DNA of 64,000 bases from Phoronis australis (GCA_002633005.1 NMRA01000823.1:1-64000), one strand, 5' to 3'; counted from the first letter of the stretch, positions 1-12,712 are shown. Made by a program: numbers and translations. Notes: generated by a model from the sequence alone, not told the origin.

Positions 1-4
1 ATAG

Positions 5-2563
5 CCAGCATACCCTCTGACACAGCGCCACCTATACTGCAAAGTGGCCCTGTGGAAACATGATGATCTCCGGCACCAACTGGAACAGACATATCCTTTC
101 ATAAAAGTGAGCACTCTTTTGCCTAGCTAGTGAACGTGCAGTAATACAACATGTGTATTGTAATCCTTAGCCTCTTACTCAGTCCTAGTGACCAAGATTC
201 TTAGTCTTAGAGATTTAGGCCTACTGAAATGTCACCCAGCAGAGTCAGGCTGAGAACTAGTTGTCTGGTAATTCAGAAGCGTTTTTCAAAAATTTCAGGT
301 CATTTGCATGTAGTTTTGTGATGGCGTTGCGCTACCCGATGGACGACACAAGCTCGAATGAAAGATGGAGTGAACAATACTGGTAACTATATGAAAATGT
401 TGAATTGGCATGTGTAAGTTAGTCACAGGTGCACAATTAATTGGTGACATAATTATGTAACTGTGCAATTTTAGGGCAATTCCTAATTTAAAAAAATAAT
501 TAAGTTTCATTGTCATTCTAGTGATCATTTTTAAATATTACACATTTCATCTTTAGGATGGCCATATTTACTCACTAGTTATGATATTGTTTCATATCTT
601 TCAAGATATTCAATTTGTTTAAAAGTTAACACAAAGAAGAGCGTAAATTCCCAGTATAGACGTCTCTGTGATGATGATCTTGTGCAAAAGGCCAAATCGA
701 TGTATTTTGATTAAAAAACAATAGATGCTGTATTGCTCTAATTTAATTTTGAGTCAATTGCAAAGTATCAATTACAGCTTAATTATTCTGAATTGATATC
801 TTCGCCATAGAAACAGTTTAATCTTAGAAATTCAGAGCGTATGTCCATGACTCACTCAACATCTAATTGGCTAATAAAAATATATTAGAAGTTATCATCA
901 AAGTACAATTCACCCATAATTAATGTTGATGTATGCATTGATAGTTTAAGTGAGGCCTAACAATTGATGTCTTACGAATTATTTTCCTAGGAAGAAAACA
1001 TTTTTCACAAAGTTGATCAAAATATTCTCTGATTATAAACCCACTGTACTCCATCAAAATGGAATTGACTGAGTCACAGCTACTAGTATTTGACTTGCAT
1101 TCAATTTGTTCCTTTGTATGCAACGCTTTCTTTACTCCATGTTACTTCTTGCAGTCTTCTTGTCTCAATGTACCCACTTGTAGCTCAGTGGAAACGGATT
1201 CTGCATTCTGGAACATAACACACATGGACGGCGCACCATAGGGGCCTGGGGGGTGCTATAGCCCCCCACTTTTTTCAGTGCCCATGGTCTATGGGCGGTG
1301 TACCACAGGGAGGATGGGGGGCTGCGCCGCCCATGACCCATATGACAGTTTGTCTTTGATTCTGCAAACATTGACTATCATGATCTTAACTGGTTGTCTT
1401 TTATATTTTGAAAATTTAAGGTTTTGTTTTGTGATATTATTTTAAGGATGAGTCCTCATGCAGCGAACAAGCTTACTTAATAATAACATTATTTTGTTTT
1501 CTCATCAGATCACTGTCAAGCCTCAGCAGAGTTTATTCATGAAGACCATGGGTATTTTCATTGTGGTTGCCTTACTCGAATGGAAGTAAGCAGTAAGAAG
1601 TTCGTCCTCATATGCCACCACTCCGTTAATGTAGGAGGATACCCGGCCGTACCAGGCCTCTTCCCTGTGAAAGTCACAAAGAAAGATCTCTGCACACACA
1701 TAGAGAAAGTTAACAAGTACACTGTATGCAGTTCAAGGGGCTTTGCAACCCATGTTTGGTGTTACACATGAATTTTTTGTTCATCGACTGTTTGCTATGA
1801 AATTAGTCTTTCACTCACTTTACTAAAGCTTTAGAAAGGACATCACAGTAAACGAGAGTGGTCTTCGAAATTGTAGAAAGACTTGTTGCAGATACGAATG
1901 TTAAATCTAGCAAACATGTATATTCGCTGGCTGTAACAAGTGACATGCTTGAAAAAACTGGAAAAGTAAAATTGGGACCACCCCCACCAACGCCTAGTTA
2001 GTTTTTTGGTCATTTGTAAGAGTCCAAATTACAAAATGCGAGTGCAAATTTTCAAATATAAGTCAGATTTTAAAGGGAACTGTTTCTCCTCTATGGTGCG
2101 CTGGGTTGTCATTTCATCTGAAAAGCAACATGTAGGGTTTCTAGTAATATCAAGTTTCAGATCTCCCAAGTTTAGTAGTTTTAACTACTCAGAATTAAAA
2201 TTCTGACATTGTGAAGAAGAGGCAGTAAGTGGTTTAATATTCAGTTTGTAACTTTGAACCTAATGGGGTTTTATGCAATGCCTAAAATTGGCGGTGAAAT
2301 CTATATATTGTATACGAGAACAGCAGTGTGTTGTGACCAAGCTGTTTAACGGAAAATGTTGAATGCTATAGGCATTAAATTGAGGCTCTTACAAAACATT
2401 TACCAGTTCAGTAATGTCATTACTACTGTGTAAAGTACATGTACATGTAAGTAAGTACCTGAAAACACATTTACACAGTTTTAATTGCTGGAGTTTCTAT
2501 TTCAGATGCATCAACCACAAAACATCTTGGATTCCATTCTTCATTGTGCTGTCTCAGGACTGA
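5..2563 (+). CDS. C-terminal three coding exons of an unrecognised gene
   Basis: Proposed exons are 5-106, 1509-1585 and 2506-2563. The first has an acceptor AG at 3-4, directly after an in-frame TAG, and encodes 34 residues including RHLYCKVALWKHDDLRHQL. It ends in phase 0 at AAAA|gtgagc. The second follows a good acceptor (ttctcatcag) and encodes 25 residues plus two bases, including SLFMKTMGIFIVVALLEW. It ends at GGAA|gtaagc in phase 2. The third follows tttctatttcag, completes a Lys codon and encodes 18 more residues ending FFIVLSQD before TGA. Phases agree at both junctions and all splice sites are canonical, which supports a real gene tail. The hydrophobic stretch in exon two could be a core strand or a membrane segment. 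I do not recognise the family. The longer open frames over exons two and three, in other frames, do not chain by phase. Confidence 0.5.
107..1508 (+). other. Proposed intron of the left-edge gene
   Basis: AT-rich non-coding sequence between the first and second proposed exons. It holds one dimeric GC-rich foldback repeat at 1223-1335. I see no other coding signal. Confidence 0.4.
1223..1335. repeat. Dimeric CATGGGCGGC foldback repeat, copy 1
   Basis: This starts CATGGACGGCGCACCATAG and ends GCGCCGCCCATG, so its ends are inverted. The inside is G-runs followed by CTATAGCCCCCCACTTTTTTC, then a second half-unit. Related copies lie at 20482-20550, 25240-25385 and 61507-61581. It resembles a short non-autonomous DNA element with hairpin potential. 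Confidence 0.7.
1586..2505 (+). other. Proposed second intron of the left-edge gene
   Basis: This runs from gtaagc to a polypyrimidine tract and ttcag. It is AT-rich, and I see no gene or clear repeat in it. An open frame across 1580-1771 ends HVWCYT but has no compatible splice phase with the first exon. Confidence 0.4.
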
Positions 2564-5500
2564 TAGAGCCTTCTGCAAGGATGCCATGTTTTCATTTTCG
2601 AGTACGAGCCACCACTTTATATCCAGAATTTGTCGTGACACATACTAAAAACAGAGGATGGGCACACATGTACAAAGTAGTCTGGTGTCTATAATAGAAC
2701 TATTGAAATGTAGTAGGGTGTATAATTCGTAAGTCTTGTTTATTGATGGCGTTTGCCATATGGTGTGCTTAAAGGTTATGTAGTACTTTATTGACAAGTC
2801 TGCACATTAAGTCAAATATTTACAAAACTGTAGAATTTTACTTTGTGTTTTATAACATGATGTTCAAGGTAAATCTCAAAAATGCTGTTACAGTTTGCTA
2901 AATTACCGTCTCATTTTTGTTTTAAGCAATGTAAACAATTCATGAAATTTATGCAATATCTGCTTTCTGGTAGGCCCTCACGCAAATGTGGAACATTTTA
3001 AAAAAACATAACTAGCGGCATGTTGGGGATTAGTTTATAAAGTATATTCTGTGAAAGTTTCACGTGAATCCAGTCTTGTAAGATGTCCCAAGGATGGACA
3101 AAATTGGACATTTTGATAGGGTCCTACATAACCAAAATGCTTTATGATTATTACGTATTGAGCATCATTAACATTACCTCTGACAATTATGTCTTGCAGT
3201 GCTTGATTTAGTGAACTACAGATTGTGTTTGGTCACCTGGGAAGAATCCCAAGTCGCCATGAAGTCACCACTGCGAGTATCAAAGTCAGCCAATTCCCTC
3301 AAAATTTGTTTCAAAGTTTGTGTTGACTCCTAAATTTTAAGTTACTAACAGTTTTCTTAGATTTGATACCTTTGTTTACAATTGTTTTGTTTATTTCATG
3401 AAATTGGTGCATTTGCCACCACCGACAGCAGTTAGCACTTGTCAAACTTGCATTAAAATTACATCAGGAAGTACACAGGTGGAAGCTGGCGATAATCATG
3501 CATGATGAGTGAAACTAGCGCCTACAGTGTATATGATCACCTACATTCTGGGTATGCGACGTAATTTCCCAAGAACAGAGTATAGCATAACCTTCTTAGC
3601 CAACTATTCTGATGACAAACATCAGTTTTGGATGACGTCAGATTTCCTTTGGCGACCTGGGATTTTCAGCAAGTAGCCAAATGCGGATTGGCTTCAAGCT
3701 AAGTGATGAGCATCGTCTTACAATGCCGGCAATATCCCAAGATTGGTTAAGTGTGATCATTTTTGCAAGCCGAATAAATTGATGGTTCTTTAGTGAGAAT
3801 ATTTTGAAAGTGATGAGCAGTAGGTGACGCTCCTGCAATTGAAATCATTATTACCTTGTCCATGACATGAGCTGATCGTTATTCTGATATTGGCAGATCA
3901 ACAAATATATATTTTTCAACCCATATTGCTCCTAGTTAGGAAACACCAAGTCGTTGTGAAGTGTCTCTGACATCTTTTCTCTGTGACATAATATGCATTG
4001 TGGTCGAAACGGTAGTTGGATAAAAAATGACTATGGAAAATGTTGCTAGTGAATCTGTTATACCATTAGCATAGCTAGGTGTGAAACTTCAGACTGAAGC
4101 AAACCACATTTGTACTGGCTGAAGTAATCGCTTAAAAGCACACAATGCATATTCTTAAAAACATTCATTTTGGTTTGTGTTTTTAGAGTATGTCTCAGTA
4201 CTGAGTGCTATGAACTTTCACAATTTTGACACGTGATTAAACTGCCCTGTGGCTGAATGAAATTCAGTCTTTGGTCATTGAGGCTAACTTCATTTAATGT
4301 ACTTAGAAATGTGTTTTGATTTGACTTGACATTACCTAATTAACAATACATAGGACTTTAATTATACTTAGTTGCTCTGCTCATCTTGTACCCTGGAAAA
4401 GCAACAACTTCTTGCATGCATATTGATTATTCACATCTTCATTTTTTTCCATCCAGTGACTTGCTTGGTCTGTACATTTTGTCTGTATGCGTGTTCAGTC
4501 TGTAATACCTGTAGAATGAGCTCTAGATTTAGTGATGGGGAAACAAGTAAGAATATCAAACAAATCATGATGCTGTTTTATATTTGACTCTAGCTTTAAC
4601 AACATGATTGTTCTTCAGCGTCATCACCTTATTCACTTAAAATGTATGGCAAAGTGTCACAAAGACTTGTATGATCTTGATTTGTTGTGTATACTGAACG
4701 TTACTCAGATGTCTTAGGATTCAATACCTTTTTTGCTTTTGCCTGTTTGAGACTTGATGATACTCCGTTACTTTTGAACCCATTAAGCTTATCTTAGAAC
4801 TGTTTTCCGTTGCCCATCATCTTCAGTTCTGACTGTAAAATTACTGTGGTTGTCTGAAAAAGAGGAATATACATATTAATAACAGTTTATTTTTTTGACC
4901 GAAATGGTAAATTTGTTGTTTTGCGTTGTATTAGGTTATGATTAACTGTCAGGCAAAGTAGAAAAATGTATCCTACATCATACAAAATTGATCCATGTGT
5001 GTAACCTGTTTTGGGTTCTGGCAGCCAGGGTAGTTTAACTTGGAAACAGGCATATCTTTAATTAATAGTCTTGGACCGGAGCACTTATGCAAACCTGTAT
5101 GGCTGCCATCATGGGGCCACTAGCAACACAAATCAGCACAAAACTATCGGTATTTATCAGCCCAAGAAACCCCAATATAACAAAATAGTGTACACAGTGT
5201 TGGTACCAACAAAACAAAGTAAAAGTACACCAAAATTAATAGAACACGCAGTTGGACATTATAATCTGTATCTGATCTGGAGAGAAAGTGAAAACTGACT
5301 TTGAGTACTGAGCTAAGTGGATAGTGTTATTAACTACAAATATCTAGTTGTGACGAAATCTTTAATATGAGAGTTTTAACACTACCAAATAATAATTGCG
5401 TGTATTCCAAGTCACCTTCACCGGGTTCATATAGGCCAAATTTCCAATTGCTCTTTGACATCCGTGTAGTTGACTGCCCATCTCCACTTCAAAATCTTTT

Positions 5501-5971
5501 ACTGGGTTTGATGCTGCCTCGTAATTTTCTACAAAGTCATGGATATTACACTCAGTGTTTTTTGAAATACTTCATCCATTCTTTTTTGTGGAGACACTCC
5601 GACAAATGCTCATATTAGTTTGCTTGCCTGTGCGGTATGTGGGGAGAGAGGGCCCCACTTTTCCAGACACTCAAAAAATCTGACAATGTTTATAAAAAAT
5701 ATTCAGATCTTCTTCAATTTTTTTTAAGTGGATGTAAATTGAGCTCGACCTAAATGAAAATAAGGTTTTATTCGAAATAGTTTCACAATTCCTTTTTAAT
5801 ATTAAATCTCTGTGTGAGTCCGTGTGTGTGAGTTAACTCTTTGTGTGAGTAGATAAATTGTATAAATGTGAAATTATTTACTTCGAATGAAAATGATTTA
5901 TTTAAATTCATTACCATTTCATTGTAATCCTAACATTTTATTCATTATGTGTGTATCATTTTTTTATTTCT
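2564..5971. other. Non-coding stretch, nothing recognised
   Basis: AT-rich sequence downstream of the left-edge gene. Open frames here are short, with unremarkable composition. A loose inverted similarity exists between 3246-3262 (ATCCCAAGTCGCC) and the complement of 3651-3667. GT-rich sequence occurs at 5812-5850. I see no gene. Confidence 0.5.
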
Positions 5972-6274
5972 TTATATATGCCTGTTGGCACTTTCTGTGA
6001 CAATTTCATAATAAGCATTAAAAAGTTCTTTTACTGCAGTTTCATCTCCACAATCCATTGCACAAATAAGTCTTAACGTCCAGCTGATCAAATTTTGGTA
6101 GCCGCGCGCTTTTGTCTTTCGTATCTTCTTTGTAGAAGAGTGTCTGGGAATCCTAGTCTCCTGCACAGACCCTCGAGGTTGGTTGGTGTCTGCTGCAGCG
6201 CACTTTTCCATATGCATTCTTGGAATATCATTGGCTGTTCCGATTTCAAGAAACAAGGCATTCTATTGGTCAGT
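5972..6274 (-). pseudogene. Two overlapping unrecognised minus-strand ORFs
   Basis: On the minus strand an ATG at about 6270 opens a 57-codon frame whose end reads RRLGFPDTLLQRRYERQKRA before a stop. A second frame overlaps it and runs on to a stop at 5972-5974, ending CGDETAVKELFNAYYEIVTE and a few more residues. Both frames have protein-like composition, rich in charged residues and unlike the surrounding AT-rich sequence. They could be one small gene broken by a frameshift, or a true short gene in either frame. I recognise no family. The sequence just upstream (6280-6700) is somewhat GC-richer and could hold a promoter, but I see no defining element. Confidence 0.25.
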
Positions 6275-9200
6275 TGAATAATAGGTCAAACTAGTTCACC
6301 AACATGGCGACTTCCAGTACATGAAGGGAGTGTCGATGGATTTACAGCTGTTTAAATCTCTCTGTTCTCGTCAAACTCCCGCATTTCAAAGCTAACGAGT
6401 CAATGAATACAACACCAGTAACGTATACGAAACATTTAATGATAATTATTATCTAGTATACTGAAGTGATTTGATTTTTTACGAAATAATTTGTGGAAGA
6501 GATAGTCATTAGCTGATTAGCAGGCCATCCACAACGACAGTCATTTTAGGGCCAGGCACATTATAGCACCGAATAGCGGGAAAGGAGTAGCTGAGTGCGT
6601 CGTGACCACGGGAGATTGCCTCGATCTTTTCAGAGCACACCCTCTCGTATGTTAACACGTTCATGTACGTTATGTAAGCTCCCGTGATTACCGTGAAGGT
6701 TGAATTGGGTCAGATAAGGATATATGCTGATATACTGCTATTCATGACATTGTCATTGTAATGTATAATACACTAGCACAATTGTCTCTACCCACAGAAG
6801 TTAGGAGCATAAAAATACAGTCAATGGTCCTAAACACCGGTAGCAATAGTTTTATAATGACTGACATCGCTTTTGGCGGTGCCATTCAGCAGTGCCTCTG
6901 ACTGCCATCCTACAGTCGTACAGAGTATTCACTTATTTCGGAGCGTGTTTGTTGCTGTGAAATTAAGATTATACACACTCTTTTGTATGGTCAGCAAGAT
7001 AAAACCTCACCCTTTTTTGAGTTGGCACAGTCATTAAAACTGACCCATTTTGGTGAGAACCTCAATAGAAGAGTCAAGTTTTCTGATAACATAATTATAC
7101 AAAGTAATTATTTACAGGGAATTGAATTTCTGCGAAAAGCTCTCTGGACTGTATTCTTTTTAAAACAACAAACCTCAGTTGCATCTGAAACCTTCCGTGA
7201 TTTTGATGCTACAATGGATTATTTTATACAGTTCCAACCAAAAAGTAAATGCTTTTGTGTGGAATTTATTTGGAAATTCACCCTTTCATGGTGACTTTTG
7301 CAATGCCCGAGTTACTGGTCAGAGTATCACATTTGGTCATATGAAATCTATGCAAGTCTCCTCTCTCCTGGACCCCGACTTGTCGACTGTTTCATTTTTT
7401 CATTCAACGTTCACATGATGTCAAGTGTTGTAGAGTTTGCAACAATCATCTATTAATTTCAGTCTAATTGCAAAACAAGATCTCAGAACCATTCTTAAAC
7501 ATTCTGAAACTACTAAGGTTCGCTGTAATCAAAGCATCCTGGAGTTAGACATTGTATGCAAGCGAACTTTAAAAACCTGGTTCGTTAAAATGACTACTAG
7601 TTGCAAAAACATCTCACATTTCAAAATTGGGAGCTCAGGGTACTTCAAAGATTTTAAGCTGGGTCATTAAACCTAAATTGACGGTTTCTTGTGCGTTACT
7701 TGGGTTGGATTGTTATCCAGGCAATAGGCACTCAGTGGCAATCCAAATTTTGAGAACAAGTTTTAACGCCTGCTATTCAGTGAAAAAGAGGTTCCTGTTG
7801 TACAGTAGAAAACACTGGTTCTCAAAGTGGGAGTGCCCTGTATGTTAATATTACCATTATGTTTTGAGCAACATGCTAGTGTTTCATTCTTGTGGTTATG
7901 ATCTACATAATACAGCAGTGATTTTAGTCAACATTTTGGTCTTTTCGAACAGTTTTTCAAAATTACAAATTTGACTCTTACTGAGGGGGGCTCCTCGTGG
8001 CAAGAGTTGGGCAGTGTGAAATGCTTCAGAACATTTGCACTGGCAAACATCCTCACGTTGACTCAAAAATAAAAGCGTGATATCATTACTGTGTTCCTAG
8101 AAATATTACACTCATAGGCTTATTGATGGCAATTAATGATCCCAGCATTGGAGCTTAAAGTTCGAGTCTGAGTTCGAGGTTTTACTAGACATTTTAAGTT
8201 TTTACTCAAATTTTAGTTCGAATCTAGTGGTCATTAAGTACTATCTTGATATCGCAAGAAAGTGGACTGGAAGTGACAAAAACAATTTCGAGTTCGATTT
8301 GGATTGAAACCTTCACTCTAGAGATGTATTCCCAAAATGTGATCACATAATCCCTTTTCAGGGTTTTAAATCAATCCACATAAGACTGGTCTAGAATCTG
8401 TTTAGCCCAAAAAGCGTTTAAAAACAATGTGGAGAATAAGAAAATATCTGTCCTAAACTGTGTTGAAAAAATGAACCCTTTTTAAGTTCCTTATCCACAA
8501 AGTGTACCATTTTTCAAACTGCTTTTAACCCAACCTCTTTAGACCGTCGTGTAACAATATCAGATTGGTCTCGTACTAACAATGTTGTTTTTGGCCAAAA
8601 TAGTAGCAAAAAATCTAATCACAATTGCTTCCATGAGGATTGGCATGTCCAGCACTTGGACTTGGATACTAGTGTCCGATGTCAATCTTCATGTGTGTAC
8701 TCGGGATTAGACTCTTGATCTCGTACTGTTCCTTACTGAGATTACATGTGGTATATTGGCTTCCGTTGAACTGACAGTTTGTTATTGCTTAAGACCTGAT
8801 GCAATAAACATTGGCTTTGAGCAGAAACAAAGTTTGGGTTCTTCTAAGTCCACTAAGGAACAAGTTGATATATATACAGGGCTTGGAATTTTCCTCTTTT
8901 AAGAGGATTTCCTATATTTTGTTTTTATTTCTTCTTATTTGATTTCCAGCTTCTTTTTATCATTATTTGACTTGATTCATGCAAAAACATTTATTTCAGC
9001 TAAACTTTATAACATAAAAATATTTCTATCACACCAGCCTATTTGTGAAATGATAGATCATCTGGAAAGTTTTCTGCTTTTAATCATTCCAATTCCTGTA
9101 TATAGTGGTAAGTCGTTCAGATCAAAATTCATTCTTTTTCACATACAACGCATTCATAGCACCTTTAAGGAGTTTAATTCGAAGGAAATCTAAGAGCCAG

Positions 9201-9780
9201 AAGACACCATATGATAAGCGCATTCTGAAATCAACAATTGTGCTTGTACTTTCCAAGATGTTCAAACTAAGTTGTTAGGTATAGGGATAGAGTTCATTCC
9301 AACATCCGTGGGCTTTCAGAGTACTTTCCTTAAACCATTCCACGGGGGTACTCCCACAGCTTTATATAGGACATGACACTCAACTGGGTGATTTCTCTCA
9401 AACAATTTCTCTTCAAAATGGTGCTTGAAAAAATCTCTAACAAAGCAAACTTTTTTCCCATGAATACAACTGGTTTCACTCTGGAAGTTAAAAACACTGG
9501 AAATAGTATCTTTTCCTACTGCAGAAGGGGTTTTAATATGATACCTGTATTTTTAAAACTTTGGGCACCAGACTTATTTTTGACAACAGGAATCACTGAG
9601 CCGACTTCTTCAAGCTTAATGAGTGAAAAAGAGCTGTCCAAGTATTACTACAAAAGGATTCAGTTATTAGCATTATCCCGTAAAAAAAGATTGTGCATCT
9701 GTAACATTGGGCTACTGTCTAAATGTGTGGAGATTCTTCTAGTACAGATTAAGCATAAAACTAAAGTTTAGGGCCCATTT
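6275..9780. other. Non-coding stretch, no gene recognised
   Basis: Mostly AT-rich. Open frames at 6983-7294, 7437-7670 and 9373-9771 are the longest, up to 132 codons. None shows a domain, codon bias or splice context that I can defend. Segments around 8160-8300 repeat words such as GAGTTCGAG. I call no gene. Confidence 0.45.
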
Positions 9781-10045
9781 GGGACACCTCTCGGGTATTT
9801 TCGTAGCCACAAATTTTCGCTCGGAACATCTAGAGCACATTGGCTATTTTCCTATTAACATTTTTTTTTGAAACACTTGGAGTATTTTCGTAGCCTCAAA
9901 AATCCTTTCGGAGATGAACTTTACAATATGGGAAGTCACGTGTTTTTCAGTCTTGAGAATAATATGCTAACTGAAGTTCGCACACATGCACAGAGCGTTC
10001 ACCTATTGCGTGAAGTTTGAGGTTACGAAAACACCCGAGGTGTTC
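9781..10045. mobile_element. Short inverted-repeat element (about 265 bp)
   Basis: The left end reads GGGACACCTCTCGGGTATTT followed by TCGTAGCC. The right end is its imperfect complement (GGTTACGAAAACACCCGAGG then TGTTC). A third copy of the core, GAGTATTTTCGTAGCCTC, sits inside near 9880-9897 in the left-arm orientation. There is no coding capacity, so this is probably a non-autonomous DNA element. I could not fix a target-site duplication. Confidence 0.5.
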
Positions 10046-10358
10046 TGGATATCCTTGGAAGCATTCGTTTCAGTGCATGTTCGAGTTTTGGTCATTATGA
10101 CCAATTATTCTCCACTAAGTTTGAAAGTCAACGCATATTAAATTCACCAAGGTGATCTGAAGTGCTTAGGACCCTCAAGTTTAAAGGATCCCCCTCAAAG
10201 AGGGGAAATGGGAAGAAAATATTATGGCAACAAGGGTGTAGCTCGAGAATTGTGTCTACCTGGAGGGTCGAAAATTGTGGTGTTCTAGGGAGTGAATACA
10301 GTGTAGGCCACGAAGTGGTGGAAATTGGACGCCAGCTGTGTCTATTGTAACACAGTAC

Positions 10359-10500
10359 AGTGACATATTTAGGGTGGGGGGCAATGGGTCCAAAACTAAA
10401 CTTCTCCCAGATTCCATTTGGAAGTTTGGGGGTGCGAATGTCTGAAGAGCAAAATACTCTGCCCTTGTCCCCCTCCCCCAACTCAAAATCCTGCTGCTGC
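10359..10500 (-). repeat. GC-rich foldback repeat, reverse copy
   Basis: The complement of this segment matches the element at 14629-14786. Both contain CCAAATGGAATCTGGGAG, a GCAGAGTATT block, G-runs and an end resembling AAATCCGCCACT. The open frame across it on the minus strand is a by-product of the repeat. Confidence 0.6.
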
Positions 10501-11539
10501 AAATAGACGTAAACTTTCAATTCATAAAAAGCGTTCAAATAATGAAACTGAAAAATGCCAAGTGAAAAGAGTGAAGCCATTGTTAATTCAGGTTTATTTA
10601 CATAATAAGGAATCGATAATTACACGAATTTCAGCTCAGTTTGTTGATAATATAACAATATAAACAGCTACCTCATCAGAGAGTTCGCAAACCCAACCCA
10701 AAAATAACTTTTTACTCTCGCGACACCTAACGACCTGATAATGTATTACCGGATAAAAGCATGCGCACGTCAACTTCCTGGTTAACAATTGCCAGCTGAC
10801 AGCCAATGAAAACCATCGTTCTAGTGCCCTGTACCTGGGCCTTCACAAGCTATCGTCAGTTGTGACGTCAGCTTGTGAGGCCCGGTTGCTCATTGCGTAG
10901 ATGTCACGTGTGCTATTACATATTACCAGGAAGAGTTATCTCTTCCTATCATTTTCACGAAAGACGTCGGTCTAGTCGGTTAGCGACTAGTCTTTCACAT
11001 ATGACACATCACATTTACAAAATACCGCAAAAAATGGATGAGGAGGCTGGATCTCGCGAGATCATATCGGTTCGTATCCGCGCCAAATAAACCGCAGGAA
11101 AACATTTCGTCATTGTTGTAATTTGGATGAGTTTTGTAGCAGTTAGGACTAAGTTCTTAAAAATGGTAATTATAATCCTTGTAGATGAGAAAATCCGTAT
11201 TTGTCGACTCGTTTATGTATCAAAATAAAGACTTATCTCCCTTGTCATGCAAACTCGGGGAATTCCCTGTCAATGGAATCCCTAGTATAGAATCGAAACG
11301 AATGCGGACGATATTGGAGTACCTGTAGTATTAATTGAAGCAATTTTAAAACGAAAAACATCATTGAAACGGTTTAGTTATCACTAAGTGAATTGTGCGA
11401 TTAATATTAAACTAGCAGAAGAAGCACAGTTGACAGGTCAACTAATTGCGCTTTTGACGATCCCACACTGAACTGCAATTTGTTTGCTTATTAGCCCTGT
11501 AGTTCACCAAACTTTAGTAGGTCTTTGCTGTGCACTAAC
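10501..11539. other. Non-coding stretch with one short dispersed repeat
   Basis: No gene recognised. A block at 10949-10998 (TCATTTTCACGAAAGACGTC, then a TAGTCGG-like run) recurs in diverged form at 43221-43270. An open frame over 10875-11090 has no recognisable domain. Confidence 0.4.
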
Positions 11540-12175
11540 AGTGGCGGATCTAGGATACCATAAAGGAGGGCCAACATGCTGCCTCGGAGAATTGGGCAAA
11601 GCGCGATTGTATGCACAGCCGCCCCGAAAGTTGCGGGAGCCGGCGAAGTGACTGACCTGGTGTTCCCCCCAAAAAAAACCTTAACCCGATTCCGCCGCGC
11701 TCCGGGGCTTCCTGTTCCGTGTTGGTGAACTCAATATTTCTTCACGCTTCACGCTGATGCTGTTTGATTTTGCTTGCATCAGTCAGGGGGGTCCCCTGCC
11801 CGCCCCCCCCCCCCTAACTCCACCTACGACTAATAACAATACCAGAACAACAGCAATTTATTTGCGAGACATTAATGATGTAATTGATACTGATGATGAA
11901 GAAACTAGTGGTGACGTTTTTGGTACTGTTCCAGCGGCGGATCAGGGACCAGAAGGGGGGCCCCAACATATGTTGCCTCGGGGAATTGGGCAGAGCGCGG
12001 TTGTATGTGTACAGGCGTCCCGAAAGTTACGGGGGACCGGAGTATGAAGCTTCTCTCCAGGAAATCTATCGACTAAAAAATTTAAAAATAAAAAAAACGG
12101 TCCTAGTTATATTTCCTCACACGTCGCACTGTTGCTGTTTCATTTTGCTTGTGGCAGCCCCCTACCCCAAATTCG
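11540..12175 (+). repeat. Two direct copies of a GGCGGATC repeat
   Basis: Copies at about 11540-11815 and 11931-12170 share GCCTCGGRGAATTGGGCARA, GCGCGRTTGTATG, CCCGAAAGTTRCGGG and, further on, TGCTGTTTSATTTTGCTTG. The first copy has a poly-C tract. The sequence between them (11816-11930) reads as acidic, coding-like text in one frame (for example INDVIDTDDEETSGDVFG), which may be the host sequence the repeats inserted into. Confidence 0.6.
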
Positions 12176-12191
12176 CCTATGTGTTCCAATT

Positions 12192-12347
12192 AGTGATATA
12201 ATTAAAGGAAATTATCAAGTAGTGTATGCTAACCCTGAGGCTCTGGCTTCAACAAGTGATGGTGTGAAGCGCTTGCAGAACAAGGAATTAGCTTACAACG
12301 TGGCAATTGTGGTAATCAACGAAGGACACATTGTGTTAGAATGCTGA
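12192..12347 (+). pseudogene. RecQ-type helicase-like fragment
   Basis: The frame ending at the TGA at 12345-12347 reads in part YQVVYANPEALASTSDGVKR and then VAIVVINEGHIVLEC. This is the pattern of the RecQ-like superfamily 2 helicase region: a (V/I)Y..PE(A/S)L block followed by motif II, normally (I/V)VVDEAHC(V/I)SEW. Here the motif II Asp reads Asn, the Ala reads Gly and the Trp reads Cys, so the ATPase site would not work. It is about 50 residues long, against several hundred for a helicase core, and I see no Walker A or later motifs nearby. It is best read as a decayed fragment, possibly of the RecQ-like genes that are multicopy in many invertebrate genomes. Assignment rests on motif order, not on a search. 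Confidence 0.5.
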
Positions 12348-12712
12348 GTTTAATGCAGACAAAAATATACTTTCAATAGCATCTATTCGTATCACATCAC
12401 TGAGGTTTCACAGCACCATTTTGTATGCCTTTTCTAATACCCAGAAATTCCAAATCTGAGCCTGGAAGTTTTACGGAAATCTGGGAAAGCTGCCAAAAAT
12501 AATCAAAAACATAAATGTATTCAATGCAGATACACTAAATAAAAATGCCTCCCAAGAGACGCGGCAACCTGGAATTAAGGAGGAACCCAGCAGCTGCCTT
12601 TTAGGTCACTCTGAGGTAAAAAAAATCGGGACAGAGTCGGAAATCTACATCTAAAAAATAAGATTTTCATGGGTGATTTTACTGTCAAAATGGCCCTTTA
12701 ATTTTTAATTTT

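Noticed and set aside
1444-1470. Hammerhead-ribozyme-like GGATGAGTCC...CGAAC
   Set aside because: The invariant CTGATGA and CGAAA core bases are not matched, and no flanking helix pairs.
5812-5850. GT-rich tract resembling a microsatellite
   Set aside because: Too irregular and short to call a repeat array.
9373-9771. 132-codon plus-strand open frame preceded by a TATA-like word
   Set aside because: Composition follows the local AT-rich sequence, with no domain, splice context or repeat link. It could be chance.
10128-10580. 150-codon minus-strand open frame
   Set aside because: Much of it lies on the GC-rich foldback repeat also found at 14629-14786. No domain is visible.
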